Source: Helianthus annuus (taxonomy: Eukaryota > Streptophyta > Magnoliopsida > Asterales > Asteraceae). From it: a stretch of DNA of 64,000 nt. Numbering within the stretch: position 1 is the stretch's first letter; every line of letters begins with the position of its first letter. The translations under genes were made by a program, and so were the position numbers. Positions 23,629 through 34,949 of this stretch are shown piece after piece. The notes beneath the pieces were generated by a model, which saw nothing but the letters and a program-made list of their open reading frames with translations, was not told the origin of the DNA and ran no database searches. The stretch lies in the NCBI RefSeq assembly GCF_002127325.2, contig NC_035436.2, positions 111,251,591 through 111,315,590 on the forward strand. Reading direction: 5' to 3'.

Positions 23629-24177
23629 GTCTCCCCTGCTTTAGGAAATTTCGTTCCGAAATTAATCCACAAGAAGGATTGCGAGGATTGATGCGAGTGG
23701 GAGTAGCGATTAAAAGCGTCAAAAAATAAGCGAGCGAGCGATCGAAATTCGACGAGCGAGAGTGTTGCGATGATTGGCGATGGCAGCGAGTAAGGCGATT
23801 CGTATACAAAAGATGGCAACACACAAAAAGCGATCCAAAAGTGTTTTGAATTCTCGAAAAGTTGATTAATTCGAAAAGGTTTGAAGAAACTTGTTTATGA
23901 AAAATTTTCCCACAGTGCGACGTTAAGCTGTTTCGATGTTCACACCAACGCTATGAGTGGAATTTTATCAGGTTACTTAAAGATTTTAGGGTGTTTAAAA
24001 CTCGTTTTACAAAATTTTCTCGTCACGCGGCAGTAACTTGAGTCGATCGTCACACCATCGTTACAAGATAATCTCGTTTGTACAAAGGTTTTGATCAAAT
24101 TTTAGAAAAAGTTTTGTAAGAGAAAATTTTCAATTTAAAGTCGGCCCCGCATGGCACTTTCCCACAAAAGTTTGACA

Positions 24178-24240
24178 ATATGGCTAAAACACTTATATAT
24201 AGGAAGTACCAGCGGCGTATCCACCATGTTTTAGCCATAT
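24178..24240 (-). repeat. Conserved-loop hairpin, copy 1
   Basis: Arms 24178-24191 and 24227-24240 are perfectly complementary over 14 bp (ATATGGCTAAAACA). The 35-nt loop holds the shared core AGTACCAGCGGCGTATCC. Confidence 0.85.
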
Positions 24241-24637
24241 GGCTTCCCTCCTGTGAGGCGGTGTCATGCGTGTCGACATAGTATTGATAGATTTTGATTC
24301 CCTTGGTCCAAGCGAAAGATGGTCGGACCAAGTGTAAGAGAAGGATTGAGCAAACTGAGCGATGAAGTCGTTTTCGAACTCAGTTTAGTGACACGAGCTA
24401 GTGCGATAAGCGGTACGCGAAAATTTGATAGCACGAACAAACATAAAAAGCGAAGACGACGGCGACAAGCGGAAAGCGATAAGCGACAAGCGACAAGCGA
24501 TAGCGACAACCGTTGAGTGATAGGCGATGATCGATGCGTTGCAAGCGATGGGAACATGCAACTTGATTAACTTAAACGACACCACAAGTTTTAACTGACA
24601 TTAAGCCCCACATGGCCTTTTTCCATGAAAATCTGCT

Positions 24638-24708
24638 GATATGGCTAAAACACTTATATATATATATAGGAAGTACCAGCGGCGTATCCATCATGTTTTA
24701 TCCCTATC
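24638..24708 (-). repeat. Conserved-loop hairpin, copy 2
   Basis: Arms 24638-24652 and 24694-24708 pair at 13 of 15 positions. The loop matches copy 1 except for a longer TA run. Confidence 0.75.
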
Positions 24709-25112
24709 AGTTTCGTCTCGTGAAGCGAGGTCATGTGTGCTATCATAACACTGATAACACAGATAACAGTAAGTGATAGCGATAGCGATAAACGTTAAGC
24801 GATACACGATGAGCGATAGAGCAATACACAAGCGATAAAGCAATACCCACGATATGTGATGGCGCGATGCACATAATAAGAGATTGATCGAACACACAAT
24901 AAGCGATTGAGATTGCGGGATAGATTCTAGCGGTAATGCGATTGCGAGCGTGTTGAGTTACGAAAAGTCTACCGATTACACGCTTTGAGTTACGATTGAG
25001 ATTGTTACGCCTTGCGATGTAGTGTAGTGTGTCGGAAATAGATTTAATAGTATACTTGGTCTGATAATGTTCAACTTGTATGGCACTTTCTTCACAAACA
25101 CATTGGTTGGCA

Positions 25113-25168
25113 TGGCGAAGCACTTATATATAGGAAGTACCAGCGGCGTATCCACCATGCTTCCACCA
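25113..25168 (-). repeat. Conserved-loop hairpin, copy 3
   Basis: Arms 25113-25122 (TGGCGAAGCA) and 25158-25168 (TGCTTCCACCA) pair with one bulge and one mismatch. Arm sequence differs from copies 1 and 2; the loop core is identical. Confidence 0.65.
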
Positions 25169-25208
25169 CACTCCTCTGTCCCGTGAATAGATGTCACACT
25201 GTGTCGAC

Positions 25209-25266
25209 ATGGTCAAGACGCTTATACATAGGAAGTACCAGCGGCGTATACACCACGCTTAACCAT
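25209..25266 (-). repeat. Conserved-loop hairpin, copy 4
   Basis: Arms 25209-25220 (ATGGTCAAGACG) and 25256-25266 (CGCTTAACCAT) pair with one mismatch and one bulge. The loop core differs from copy 1 by about two bases. Confidence 0.6.
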
Positions 25267-25599
25267 CCTTTTAACATTATGGCATCACTGAAACTTATTA
25301 CGATCCCCGTGCACTGACCAACATGATCCCGTGTGCACCCGTGATTAAGTTGTCCCTTGCACGTTTATCGCAACTCGTTGTAAGAACGCATAGTAGGGGA
25401 AAACACATTATATAGTGCATAGTGCTAGTATATAGTCCGTGGGCGAATGCGAGGGAGAGCGAGAGATAAATAGAGTCCACATTGCGTCGAGAAATAGAAC
25501 AAGTTTGACACATAAAAGAAGTTAACGACGATAATCGTATTATTACAACAACATTGGAAGCATAACTAATGTTGTTATGGAGGAATTCTACGGAGACTG

Positions 25600-26719
25600 C
25601 GATTGTTGCTGAAATTCCTCAAGTTTGCGGCCCCGTGTGACAGTGCTGGGTAAGATGACCATACCAGCTGCAATTTGCGCACTAGCGACAGTTAGCTTCT
25701 GGCAGGTGATGATACGTACACGTGAGACACAGGGGATGGGTTCCTTGTAGTCACGCTTCGAGTGAACTGGAATTTCTTGAAGAGGTTCTGGTTGCGATAG
25801 CTCAATTGTTGAAGAGTTTGGGCTCATGGTCTTTCGTTTGCGGCTGGGCTGAGCTTCCTGAAGCAGTGCGTTGGCGTCGGAGGATTCGTCCGAGGACTCA
25901 ATTGAAGAATCGTCGGTAGAATCATCGGAGGAATCGTCAGAAGAATCGTCAGAAGAATCGATGACGATTGCTTGATGAGCTTGTTTGATAGGATTCTTGG
26001 AGTAAAATCCGTCCAAGACTCGTTGATCGTTGATTTTTGCGGCCAAGCAGTAGGTTTCTTCGATGGTAGCAGGTCTTGCAGCTTCGACAAAATCGCCCAC
26101 ACATTCAGGCAAGCCACGAATGTACTTCGTGATGGCTTTTTTCTGAAGTGTTGACTTGACTTGGGCAGATTATGCTAAGCTGTTTAAACCTTGCGGTGTA
26201 GCCAGTATTGTCATCTTCGACTTGCTTGATTTTCCAAATTTCGTCTTCTAGTTTCTGGACTTCATGAGGAGGGCAGTACTCTTTCTTCATGAGCTCTTTC
26301 AGCTCATCCCAAGAGAGAGCATAAGCTGCGGGGATCCCACGTTTGTTACGTTCGGTTGTCCACCAGTCGAGTGCTCGCGATTGAAATACTCCGGTAGCGC
26401 AAGTAGTACGAAAAACATCGGGACACCCACTCTGACAAAGGGTAACTTCGATAGAACTGAACCACTAGAGTAGTTGGGACACACCTCCTTCACCTGTGAA
26501 CTCCATCGGGTCACAGGCTTTGAAGTGTTTGTAGAGGAAAGCAGATTGCGGTACTTCCGTCTTAGAGTCTTCCTAGCAGATTGCGACGTGCACTTGAGCG
26601 ACAATTTGAGGAATGACCTTGGCCACTTCCTTGGCCATAAGCAAGGCAATCCTCTTTTCGGCGCTTCGTTTGGCTCTTCTCCTAGCTGTTTGTCTCGAGA
26701 TAGAGTCGTTGGAAGACAT
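25600..26719 (-). pseudogene. gag of the non-autonomous gypsy element
   Basis: The ATG at 26719 opens MSSNDSISRQTARRRAKRSA, followed by a gag core (FKACDPMEFTGEGGVSQLL; LDWWTTERNKRG; KKEYCPPHEVQKLEDEIW). Two TAG codons interrupt it, one of them where relatives have Gln (LLQWF). A frameshift near 26140 leads to PECVGDFVEAARP and a Ser/Asp-rich acidic tract (about 25890-25970). A further frame change hides two CCHC-like zinc knuckles (CLTCTYHH; CANCSWYGHLTQHC), near 25630-25720. The domain order gag core, acidic linker, knuckles suits an RNA-packaging protein. The following 2 kb to the 3' LTR is non-coding. Confidence 0.75.
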
Positions 26720-27876
26720 CTAGACAGAGAGAGATTTGGAGTGAGATTCGATCATAATGATTTTGAGTTTTGTGATGCGATCGAACGCGACCAAAACTTG
26801 TTGCGAGTAATATAATAGACTTCACATAGGAGCCACATAGGAGACACGAGATTCCTAAATTCCCACACAGTTGATTTGCTTGTATATATAATTAGATGTA
26901 GCTTATACTTGTACACATACATGTCGGTATAGAATACGCGAGGACGCGATGCAGAGAGAGAGCGAGAGCGAGTAATTAGACATTGGTTTTGTTGCGGACA
27001 TTCGGTTTTTCATTTTAGATTGCGATGGCTGTGCGACTTGTGCGGTTGCAAAAACAGGGAGCGAAAATCGATAAATCGAGAAATCAATGCAGCGTAAAAT
27101 TTTAAATTGCAACACATAAGCGTAAATAGGTTCCATAAAGCGTAAAATCGGCGAGTCGTATGCTAGAAAAGATAGAGTGCCTCGGGTGTTTAGGCGTCGA
27201 CTGCCCAAGGTAACCCAACTATACCCAACAAGTTTGTGCGCGCGCGTTGCCCTAGAAGGCCTATGCTTCCACTGTGATGCAGCTCATGGCATTCGTCTTC
27301 CTTGTCATCGCGTGGCTCGAGTTATCGTTATTGCCGAGTCCTTGGTGAGAGCTTTTGAAAACCATTTTATAGAGAGCAGAACGGTTTATTAAGATACGGG
27401 TTCCACCCCTGACTTAATAACTTCGCTCCTAATTGTGGTTGTGCTCTTCGAATAAATTCCGGAGTTCCACTGGATTTTGAAATGGAGACTTTCGTTGAGA
27501 TATGGATGTCACTCGTGCTAGAAAAATGCGCTGAGTGAGCGATCTTGTCGAGAGTTCTTGGTTTTCACGCCTGATCTTGACTGAACCACTCGGTTATGTT
27601 ATGCGAGTATTTTCAAAAACGTGTGTATTGTGTCAGCCTTAGGAAAGGTGAAGTAATATTCCAACCTTAGGAAAGGCTTTTCACGTGAAATTGTAGTATG
27701 CGGTGTTCACGCCAAGTTGTAGCTTTAGCGGATTCGAACGAGAGTATCAAGTAGGCCGGTGCAAATCCCACAAGGTTCGCACGTGTCGGCCCGTTGGTAC
27801 TTAGACTATAGACTAGGTCATTTCTAAGACATCGACCCGGAATAGGTCAAGTCTGGCCTAATTCCCTATAATTATA

Positions 27877-27888
27877 GCTCTGATACCA
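27877..27888 (-). promoter_or_regulatory. Primer binding site (initiator Met tRNA), gag-only gypsy
   Basis: TGGTATCAGAGC on the minus strand, 3 bp from the 5' LTR end. Confidence 0.85.
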
Positions 27889-27891
27889 ATC

Positions 27892-30506
27892 TGTCACACC
27901 CCAACCGATGGCGAAATCATCGGGGCGCGGCACTAGGCGAATCAGATTGCTCAAGAGAATCCATAACAACTAAATTGTGACCGTATTTAACACGTTCATT
28001 ATCCCATACTAATAAACAACACATTCACATAAGTTATCACAGATTTCTTGTCCTCTCGAACAATACAAATCTTTTAGGAGAGTTTCTAGACTTCCTAGCT
28101 TGATTTGATGTAGACTGCGACTAAACCTGCAACATACGTTAAAACAACGTCAATACAAAAGTATTGGCGAGTATACAAGTTTTGATAGTAGCGAGAAATA
28201 GATAAAAAGTGTTGCGAATTACCAAATACATAAACGAGATACCTCAACATACATGCATACAAGACAGATACTACCAGCTAAGTCACTCGAGCTGCGATTA
28301 CGGTTGCTATTCATCCTAACTAGACCCCGTCAGGTTCTATAGTACTATACTAGTTAAGGCGGGACCTCGCGAGTAAAAGTCCTAGCACATATGTAACTAG
28401 CACCACGTGTAAATATGCATAACAGTCATTCGCAAGTGATAAATAGTTTGATTGAATAATTCGTTTGATAAATTCGATTTAATAGGAACGTATGTTACAC
28501 CCAAAATGCGAAAAAAAGGGGTTCGAGTATACTCACAGTCGGTGTTCAGCGAGTAAACACAACTTGGTTGGATTGAAGGGAGCGCGTCTGAGGTTAGCCT
28601 GATTACAGATTGATAGCGTAAGTGATGAACGGCGTGTAAATCGGTGCAAAGTGTCAAAGGATCGGACGGTAATCCGATCGGATGGCAATCCGATCGGGTG
28701 GCCGGTCGATCGGGTGACAATCCGTTCGGATGGTCATCTGATCGGGTGACCATTCGATTGGGTTGCTACCTCGTTTGGAAAAGATGTGTTTGTGTATGAT
28801 GGTTTACCTTTTGAAGTTTTCGTTGTAGCATTTTGAAAACAGAGAAGTATCTCTACCCTTCAGGTCGGTCGATCGAACGGCGGCTCGATCGGGTGATGAT
28901 CTGATTAGTAGGACACTTAGTGAGAACAACTTCACAGCAGTTTATCACTCGATCGGATTGCAATCTGATCGGGTGGCAATCCGTTTGGAACTGACTATAT
29001 ATTGAACATGATGCAAATTGTTTGAAGTTTAAAACATCACATGGTCGGATGGTCGTTCGATCGGGTGGCAATCCGATCGGACGGCAATCCGTTCGACGTT
29101 CAAAACTTGAAAAGTTGGAATAATAGTGCAAGTGGGAAACCAAGTGTAAGTCGATCGAACGGCTTTTCGATCGGGTGGGAATCCGATCGGGTGGCAATCC
29201 GATCGGACGACAATCCGTTCCAACTGCTTTGATCGTCTTGACACTAGTAACCAAGTGCAAGCCGATCGGACGGCTGTTCGATCGGGTGCCAATCCAATCG
29301 GGTGGCAATCCGATCGGACGGCAATCCATTCCAACTGCTCCAGTCGTCTTGACACTTGATTGTTTTGAAAGTTTGCGGTTTTGATCGAGATAATGTGATA
29401 ACGTGCTAAACAACAGAAACTCGTCAAGACTCAAGTGACCCGTTCGGACAAGAACCACCCTAGTCCGACCAGTCAGCTGTTCGAGACGGTGTTTCTTGTT
29501 TAACCCGAAATCAGTAATCTCTTGGATAGATTCCAGATCTTGAACCAACACATCACTAAGAATGAGCAGAAGATCGGAACAAGCTCCGATTCTATCGGTC
29601 TTGAGTGCATTAAGTGTAAAAGAGTTGAAAGAAAGTTGAAAAAGTTTCTTTCAATCCTTTTATCCTTGAAGGTGTTTAGATCTATGAAAAATTATTGTGA
29701 AATCTTGTGGAAATCCTTTAGATCCGAGTTATTCTCGGTGGAATGAGGCCAAAGCTTGAAGTTCATAAGAACTCCATGATGACATCACCCTAAAACAACT
29801 CAAATCTGTTGAGATTCAATGGTGTAAAAGATAAAGAAGTGTGTGTAGATCAAAGAAGTACAAGATTTGAGGTAGTAACTTACAAGAATCGCGAGGAATC
29901 GAGAGGAAAAGGTCCAAAAGTGCGCTGGTCGAACGAGTGCTGTCACATCACTGTTCAAGTGATGTGATAAGTGCTATTTATAGGTGAAGTGGAGTGAAGG
30001 AGATGGAGTGCCATGGATCGGGTGGCAATCCGATCGGGTGGCTGTCCGATCGGGTGGCAATCCGATCGGGTGGCAAACCGATCGGTTGGCCACTCGATCG
30101 ATCAGTCACTCGATCGGTGGTCTCCGGCGAATTGCGTTTCGATGTTTTGTTTTGTTCGTTAAGCTTTGCAATAGTTTGGTTACACATTATTATACCCACA
30201 TTCATATATTTATTATAATTAGTCACAAAGGGTCGTATAAAGTCTGCATTGCGATAATCGAGTTGCGCGTTTCAAATATGTGTTGCGTTACGACATATCA
30301 CGACTATCGAGGAGGGTAGAATAGGTCCTCTCTCAACGTCATCGTGAGTGTTAGTATGTGTGATGCGATGTGTTATAGCGATAAAGTATACGTAATATGC
30401 GAAAATACTACGACATAGCGATGTATGCGATATAGCTACATTATGATCCGAATCTCTGGTGCTAGGCGTAACGAGTATAACGAGTAGTAACAACGCACGA
30501 ACGTCA
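27892..30506 (-). repeat. 5' LTR of the gag-only gypsy element
   Basis: This is the partner of 21270-23628. Its outer end appears to have lost about 11 bp just inside the terminal TG, because the target-site copy CAAAA directly follows ...ACGTCA at 30506. It keeps the fuller word array. TATAAATAG on the minus strand lies near 29975. Confidence 0.85.
28655..29330 (-). repeat. GATCGG word array, 5' LTR copy
   Basis: This is the equivalent array in the other LTR, with about 213 extra bases (28750-28960) and an expanded cluster at 30015-30115 of four to five units, where the partner LTR has two. Copy-number differences between the two LTRs arose after insertion. Confidence 0.85.
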
Positions 30507-30511
30507 CAAAA

Positions 30512-30712
30512 CCTTATAATAAATCATCTAAGAATAGATGATTGATTTTCAGAAATCGTTTTGGAAAATTGTGTTCTTGTTTTGGTAATCACCTAAAGAT
30601 AGGTGACGTGCGTGTTTTAAGATCTAAACACAAGATAACTTGTGTTGGGGTCCTAGAAAAGTTATAGTCTAGGTCAAAGCATTACTAATAACCTAATTCC
30701 CTATAACCATTG
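30512..30712 (-). other. E3 leader segment
   Basis: A non-coding leader between the E3 primer site and the insertion point of the gag-only element; it continues at 21264 on the other side. No ORF is seen. Confidence 0.6.
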
Positions 30713-30724
30713 GCTCTGATACCA
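30713..30724 (-). promoter_or_regulatory. E3 primer binding site (initiator Met tRNA)
   Basis: TGGTATCAGAGC on the minus strand, 7 bp from the LTR end, a slightly longer gap than in the neighbouring elements. Confidence 0.8.
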
Positions 30725-30731
30725 ACTCTTC

Positions 30732-33700
30732 TGTCACACCCCGACCGCGTAAAACAACAAACCGCGGCGGAAACGTCGGGGAGTGGAGTGGCAGAATTAT
30801 TGTTTCACAACCATGGTATTTAAAGTTTAGTTTTATTTGAAATAAAGAGGATTACATTGTCTTAAAAACCAAGAAACAAAGAGTACATAACATAATTTAA
30901 ACTAGTCTTGCATCTTTTATTGTCACTAAGGCCCAAGTCCTCCTAAGTGTATCTTGAACAACCCTATGCATCAGCTCCTAAAAACACATGTGAAAATAGG
31001 TACGTCAGCATAAAAATGCCTGTGAGATACATAGGTTTATTGATTTAGGATTCATGACTTATAGTTAAAAGAAATGTTTAACAAAAAGTTAGTCATGAAT
31101 CTTAGGAATATGTTTTCTTTTATAAATCATACAAAAAGTGATAAGAAAATCAAATGATATATAAAATAATATTGCTTGGTTGAATAAATAACCAAGTAAT
31201 AATGAATTTGTATAAGTTATGTCGTTTGTAAAACAATACCTTATGAAAAATATGTCGTTTGAATAAAATGTATCATGTCTTTGTTGTAATGATTTAAATA
31301 ACGCTACGATATGCAATATCATAAAAGCACTTATATATAGGAAGTACCAGCGGCGTATCCACCATGCTTTTATCATATTAAACGTCGTCTCGTTACGTAA
31401 ATCACTTATCAATAACCACCAAAATTTCTTGTTTAAACAAATGTCTAATTGTTAAGTGTAACCATGTCTTGTATAATCAAATGTTATGTTTGGCAAGTAA
31501 AAGTAACTACTCAAACCATATGTATAATGTTTATGTATAATCAAACGAAATTTATGGTGAATAATAGAATTACTCAACCCCATAGGAAAAATGTACAAAA
31601 CAATGTATTTGATATAAATCATAGTTTAAGTCAAAAGTTATGTTTTGCAAAATCCATGCTTTACTGATACAAACACTTATGTGGTAATGTTAAACGCATA
31701 CATTCAAGCCTTGGGGCTGGGGAGACAAACCCTTAAACAAATTAAAGATTTATCGAAATTATGTATATCGGATTCAGTCATTCCCTACTTCCAAACAAAC
31801 TTAGGAAGCCGGGAACGGGATTTGTCAAGTCCTATGGTACCACTACATACTACCGAGCGGCGTGATTAATGTTAATGAACGTCTTTTTGTCCCGTTAAAC
31901 AATCCAAATGTCATACCAAATGTAAGCATGTTATGTGTAAACAATGTACTAAGTATTCTAAATGAGCATATGTAGCAAAAATGTGATGTAAATCAATGTG
32001 TACATATGCTAAAATAAACATATGAAACAAATGTGTTTATGAAATCAATGTGCTATCATGTTAATTAAACATACATAGCATAAACATGGATGAAATCATG
32101 TACTATATGTGTACTAATGAACATAGCAAGCATATGTTATAAAGGCACGAAAAGCACGAGAGTAACAAGTAGGCACATGTGTTCCACCCCAAAATATATG
32201 AAAACAGTAAAAGAGGGGACTATGTACTCACTTGATAATGCTTAGAAGTCTTGTAATAACACCTAAACAAAGCTAGAAGGATCACGGAATCAATCGGCAC
32301 CTATTATAGGTAACTACGTTAATAAACCGGACCTAAATCGGAAGATCAGATAAAATGAGGTTTCGCAAACCAAATGAGTATAGGAACTCATGTAATATGG
32401 TTTAGCAAAGCCTATATTCTAAATCGGAACCTAACCTAAGTGCTTATGACCCGTTACGACTCGTTAAGGTAGTCCATGCTACTTTAACGGGTCGTTCGCG
32501 TAAAACGCATTTGGACCGCCTAACTAGTCCTATGACAAGTATTATATGCCTTAACTTGTCTAATAATGTTACCTAATCAGTTTAGATGTCAAAATTTAGG
32601 TTACATATGCTTAAAATTAAATTATGCGCAAAAAGGGTATTTTGGTCATTTTCCAAACGCATATAAACTACCTATCATATAACTAACTAAAAGAAGTGAC
32701 CATAAGGTATAACCTCAGAAGGTTATTCCCTATACAACTACGGTCACAAAATATGTTTGGTCGGATCCTAATGATCGACCAAACGGGTCGGGTTCGAAAG
32801 TCTAAGCGGTTGTTTAGACCGCTTATCTTACGACCCTATATAAGCACTAAACTAAAAGTGACGAGTTAAACATGTTGAAACATGTTTAACTAAGTTAGAA
32901 AACAAGTTTGATATCAAAACAAAGTGTTTTGATACCCAAAAATAGCTTCGTTGCAAAATACGCGTAAACACGTATTTTGACCGAAACTTTGACTCGTCAC
33001 TACGCCTAATCAACGTGGTAACCAGTAGGTATAGTCACAAGGGACTATAACCATCGTGATTACACTCACGTTGCAAAGTTCAAACGAACTTTGTGTTGAC
33101 CATAAACTGGTCAAAGCAAAAAGTCAAACACTGTTTGACTTTCATGCTTGAAACGCATAAAAAGCATGAAAGAAACTTACAAAAGGTCCAAGCCTTGAAG
33201 ATAGAATAAGAAGACAAGAAGATTGGGACCTTCAACCAGAAGGGATAGTCCCAATATAGCATAATTTAGAGAAAAATCTGATTTGAGCAAGTTGAGAATG
33301 AATTTCCTTGGTTATTTATAGATTTCGGACAACCATTAGGATCGTTTCTTCGATTTCGAGCTTTGATCTGGACCTTACATGTGTTGCCCATGGTTTTGAA
33401 TACCATGGGAACCTAAAACCCAGTCCATAGAGTGTGAATACCATGTCCAAAAACCCAGAATCCAGCTGCTGTTGCTGAAAACTTGTCTTTGCTGAACTGG
33501 GGAGCTGTCGCGCCCCGCGAATGAGCCAAGGTTGGCTTACGCGGCCCACGACCGCCCTTGGTTCAGCCATAAGTTTCAGATTTTACAGAAACAGTCCCTG
33601 CAAGTGTTTAATGCCATTTTTAACATGTTTAAGCCTAGTTAAGCCACTTTCAAGGCTCTATAATGATGCTAATGTGTAGGGAACATGAAATATGCTTGAA

Positions 33701-34430
33701 AACGTCTCAGATGTCGGTTCGTTTGGTCGTACGGTCACGATATTTGGTTAATTACGACGAAATAGGAACGCACGCGAAAAACGATCCAAATTGCGCGACG
33801 AATGAAATTTTAGCATGCCAATTACTAAAATAAAATATTTTAATGGTTACAAAAATTTTTGAATGTCCGGAGATGTTCAGAACGTAAGATATGCGCGTAA
33901 ATGCAAACTTATGCACTTTTTGACGCTTTTAGTCCCTATTGATCAAATAAGTTTATTTTAGCATACCGAACCCCTCAAAGCCTATTTCTAAGCTATGTAA
34001 AGGATATTTAGGGTATGTTTAGCTTATGATCAAGTTCCGGAATGTTCGTTACTATACGAAACGGTATAGTTTTATAGTTTGGCACAAATAGTCCCTGAAA
34101 GCGAATAAACTTGTTTTTGCCATACCAAACCCTTTAAAACTTATTTCTAAGTTATGTAAAGGTTATTTAAGGTATGCTAAGCATATGTTGGTGTTCCAGA
34201 GTGTTTGTTGTGTTAAACTGATTACTTTTACGCATCAGTTTGCGTATAACTTTCCAGAAAGCGATATAGAGTTTGAAATCAAACAAAAATCAAAACGTGC
34301 AAAATGTCAAACATAAATAAACAAACATTGGGGTCAAATAACATTGTTTTATTGATAATTGAACTATTTAGAGTTTATACAATGATTACAAGCATAGATG
34401 TCACAGAAATCTACTTTGTCACAATAGAAA
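30732..34430 (-). repeat. E3 5' LTR, about 3.7 kb
   Basis: The left edge is firm: on the minus strand it ends CGGGGTGTGACA before the primer site. From about 32765 it matches the left-hand copy at 15428-16955. The right edge is a guess, at a TGTCACA near 34424-34430. Contents are non-coding: a conserved-loop hairpin near 31315, AT-rich sequence with many ATGT words at 31900-32150, and no ORF with domain content. Confidence 0.6.
31315..31379 (-). repeat. Conserved-loop hairpin, copy 5 (in E3 LTR)
   Basis: Arms 31315-31329 and 31365-31379 pair at 14 of 15 positions. The arm differs from copy 1 (AAAAGCA against AAAACA), while the loop is the same. It is in a different element family from copies 1-4. 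Confidence 0.8.
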
Positions 34431-34669
34431 TTTCGATAGCATTTCGTTTCACTTAGACTCCTTTCATAAGCTAACACCCCAAAATTATGACAAACTCACA
34501 CATCACACATCTATTTATAGACATTTTAGACCTACCAATCATCAATGCATCACACATCAAACGAGTCAGATCGTGTCATTACTTGCGCAGTATTGATTGT
34601 CAAAGTATCTGCAAACCTAAAGCACCAGTTAAGGGGGAATCTGTTGATGCATGTGGGATGAAAACATAA

Positions 34670-34816
34670 GAGACATGACTAAAGTTGCAGCAAACCTTCC
34701 ATCTTTTTAAAAGATTCAATATCATCAGCAATTGTTTGGTCATCTCCTTGAAGTTTTCTACTTTCTCTTGAAGATCATCCTTCTTATTATTACACACTAC
34801 TTCTATTTCACAAATC
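34670..34816 (-). pseudogene. Possible exon remnant of a coiled-coil protein gene
   Basis: Reading leftward after an acceptor-like GAAATAG/A (34816), the sequence codes NNKKDDLQEKVENFKEM. After a one-base shift it then reads ADDIESFKKMEGLLQL before a stop. Composition is that of a charged coiled coil. It may belong with the exon-like piece at 44444-44530, separated from it by retrotransposon insertions. I do not recognise the family; this could be chance. Confidence 0.2.
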
Positions 34817-34949
34817 CAGGTTTGTATCCATACTTGTTTGAGGTTTATGTGATGATACCATGTTGATATTAAATTTACATGGATAAGTTGAAATAATATA
34901 TAAATAATGTAAAAGCAGCTCATGATAAAGAGTGTTCCCGGATTCATGC

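Larger units (their letters stand above)
23642..25587. other. Non-coding 3' interior of the gag-only element with about 465-bp repeat
   Basis: No ORF with protein-like composition is seen. A module is repeated about every 460-470 bp (near 24140, 24600 and 25075), with a fourth partial copy 100 bp after the third. Each module contains an ATGGCACTTT-like segment, a hairpin and a TGTGTCGACAT-like segment. Between modules lie runs of short GCGATAAGCGACAAGCGA-type words. Confidence 0.65.
21270..30506 (-). mobile_element. Complete non-autonomous gag-only Ty3/gypsy element (LARD-like)
   Basis: This element is complete at both ends on the minus strand. Its 5' LTR is at 27892-30506, a Met-tRNA primer site at 27877-27888, a leader to 26720, gag at about 25600-26719, non-coding sequence to 23642, a purine tract, and the 3' LTR at 21270-23628. 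The five bases CAAAA occur at 21265-21269 and 30507-30511 as the target-site duplication. No protease, RT, RNase H or integrase is present in the 4.26-kb interior. It lies within the leader of E3, so it inserted later. A gag-only element must borrow enzymes from a full relative. Confidence 0.85.

Noticed and set aside
21270..30506. Two independent solo LTRs at 21270 and 27892
   Set aside because: The primer site, purine tract, gag and the matching CAAAA duplications show one element.
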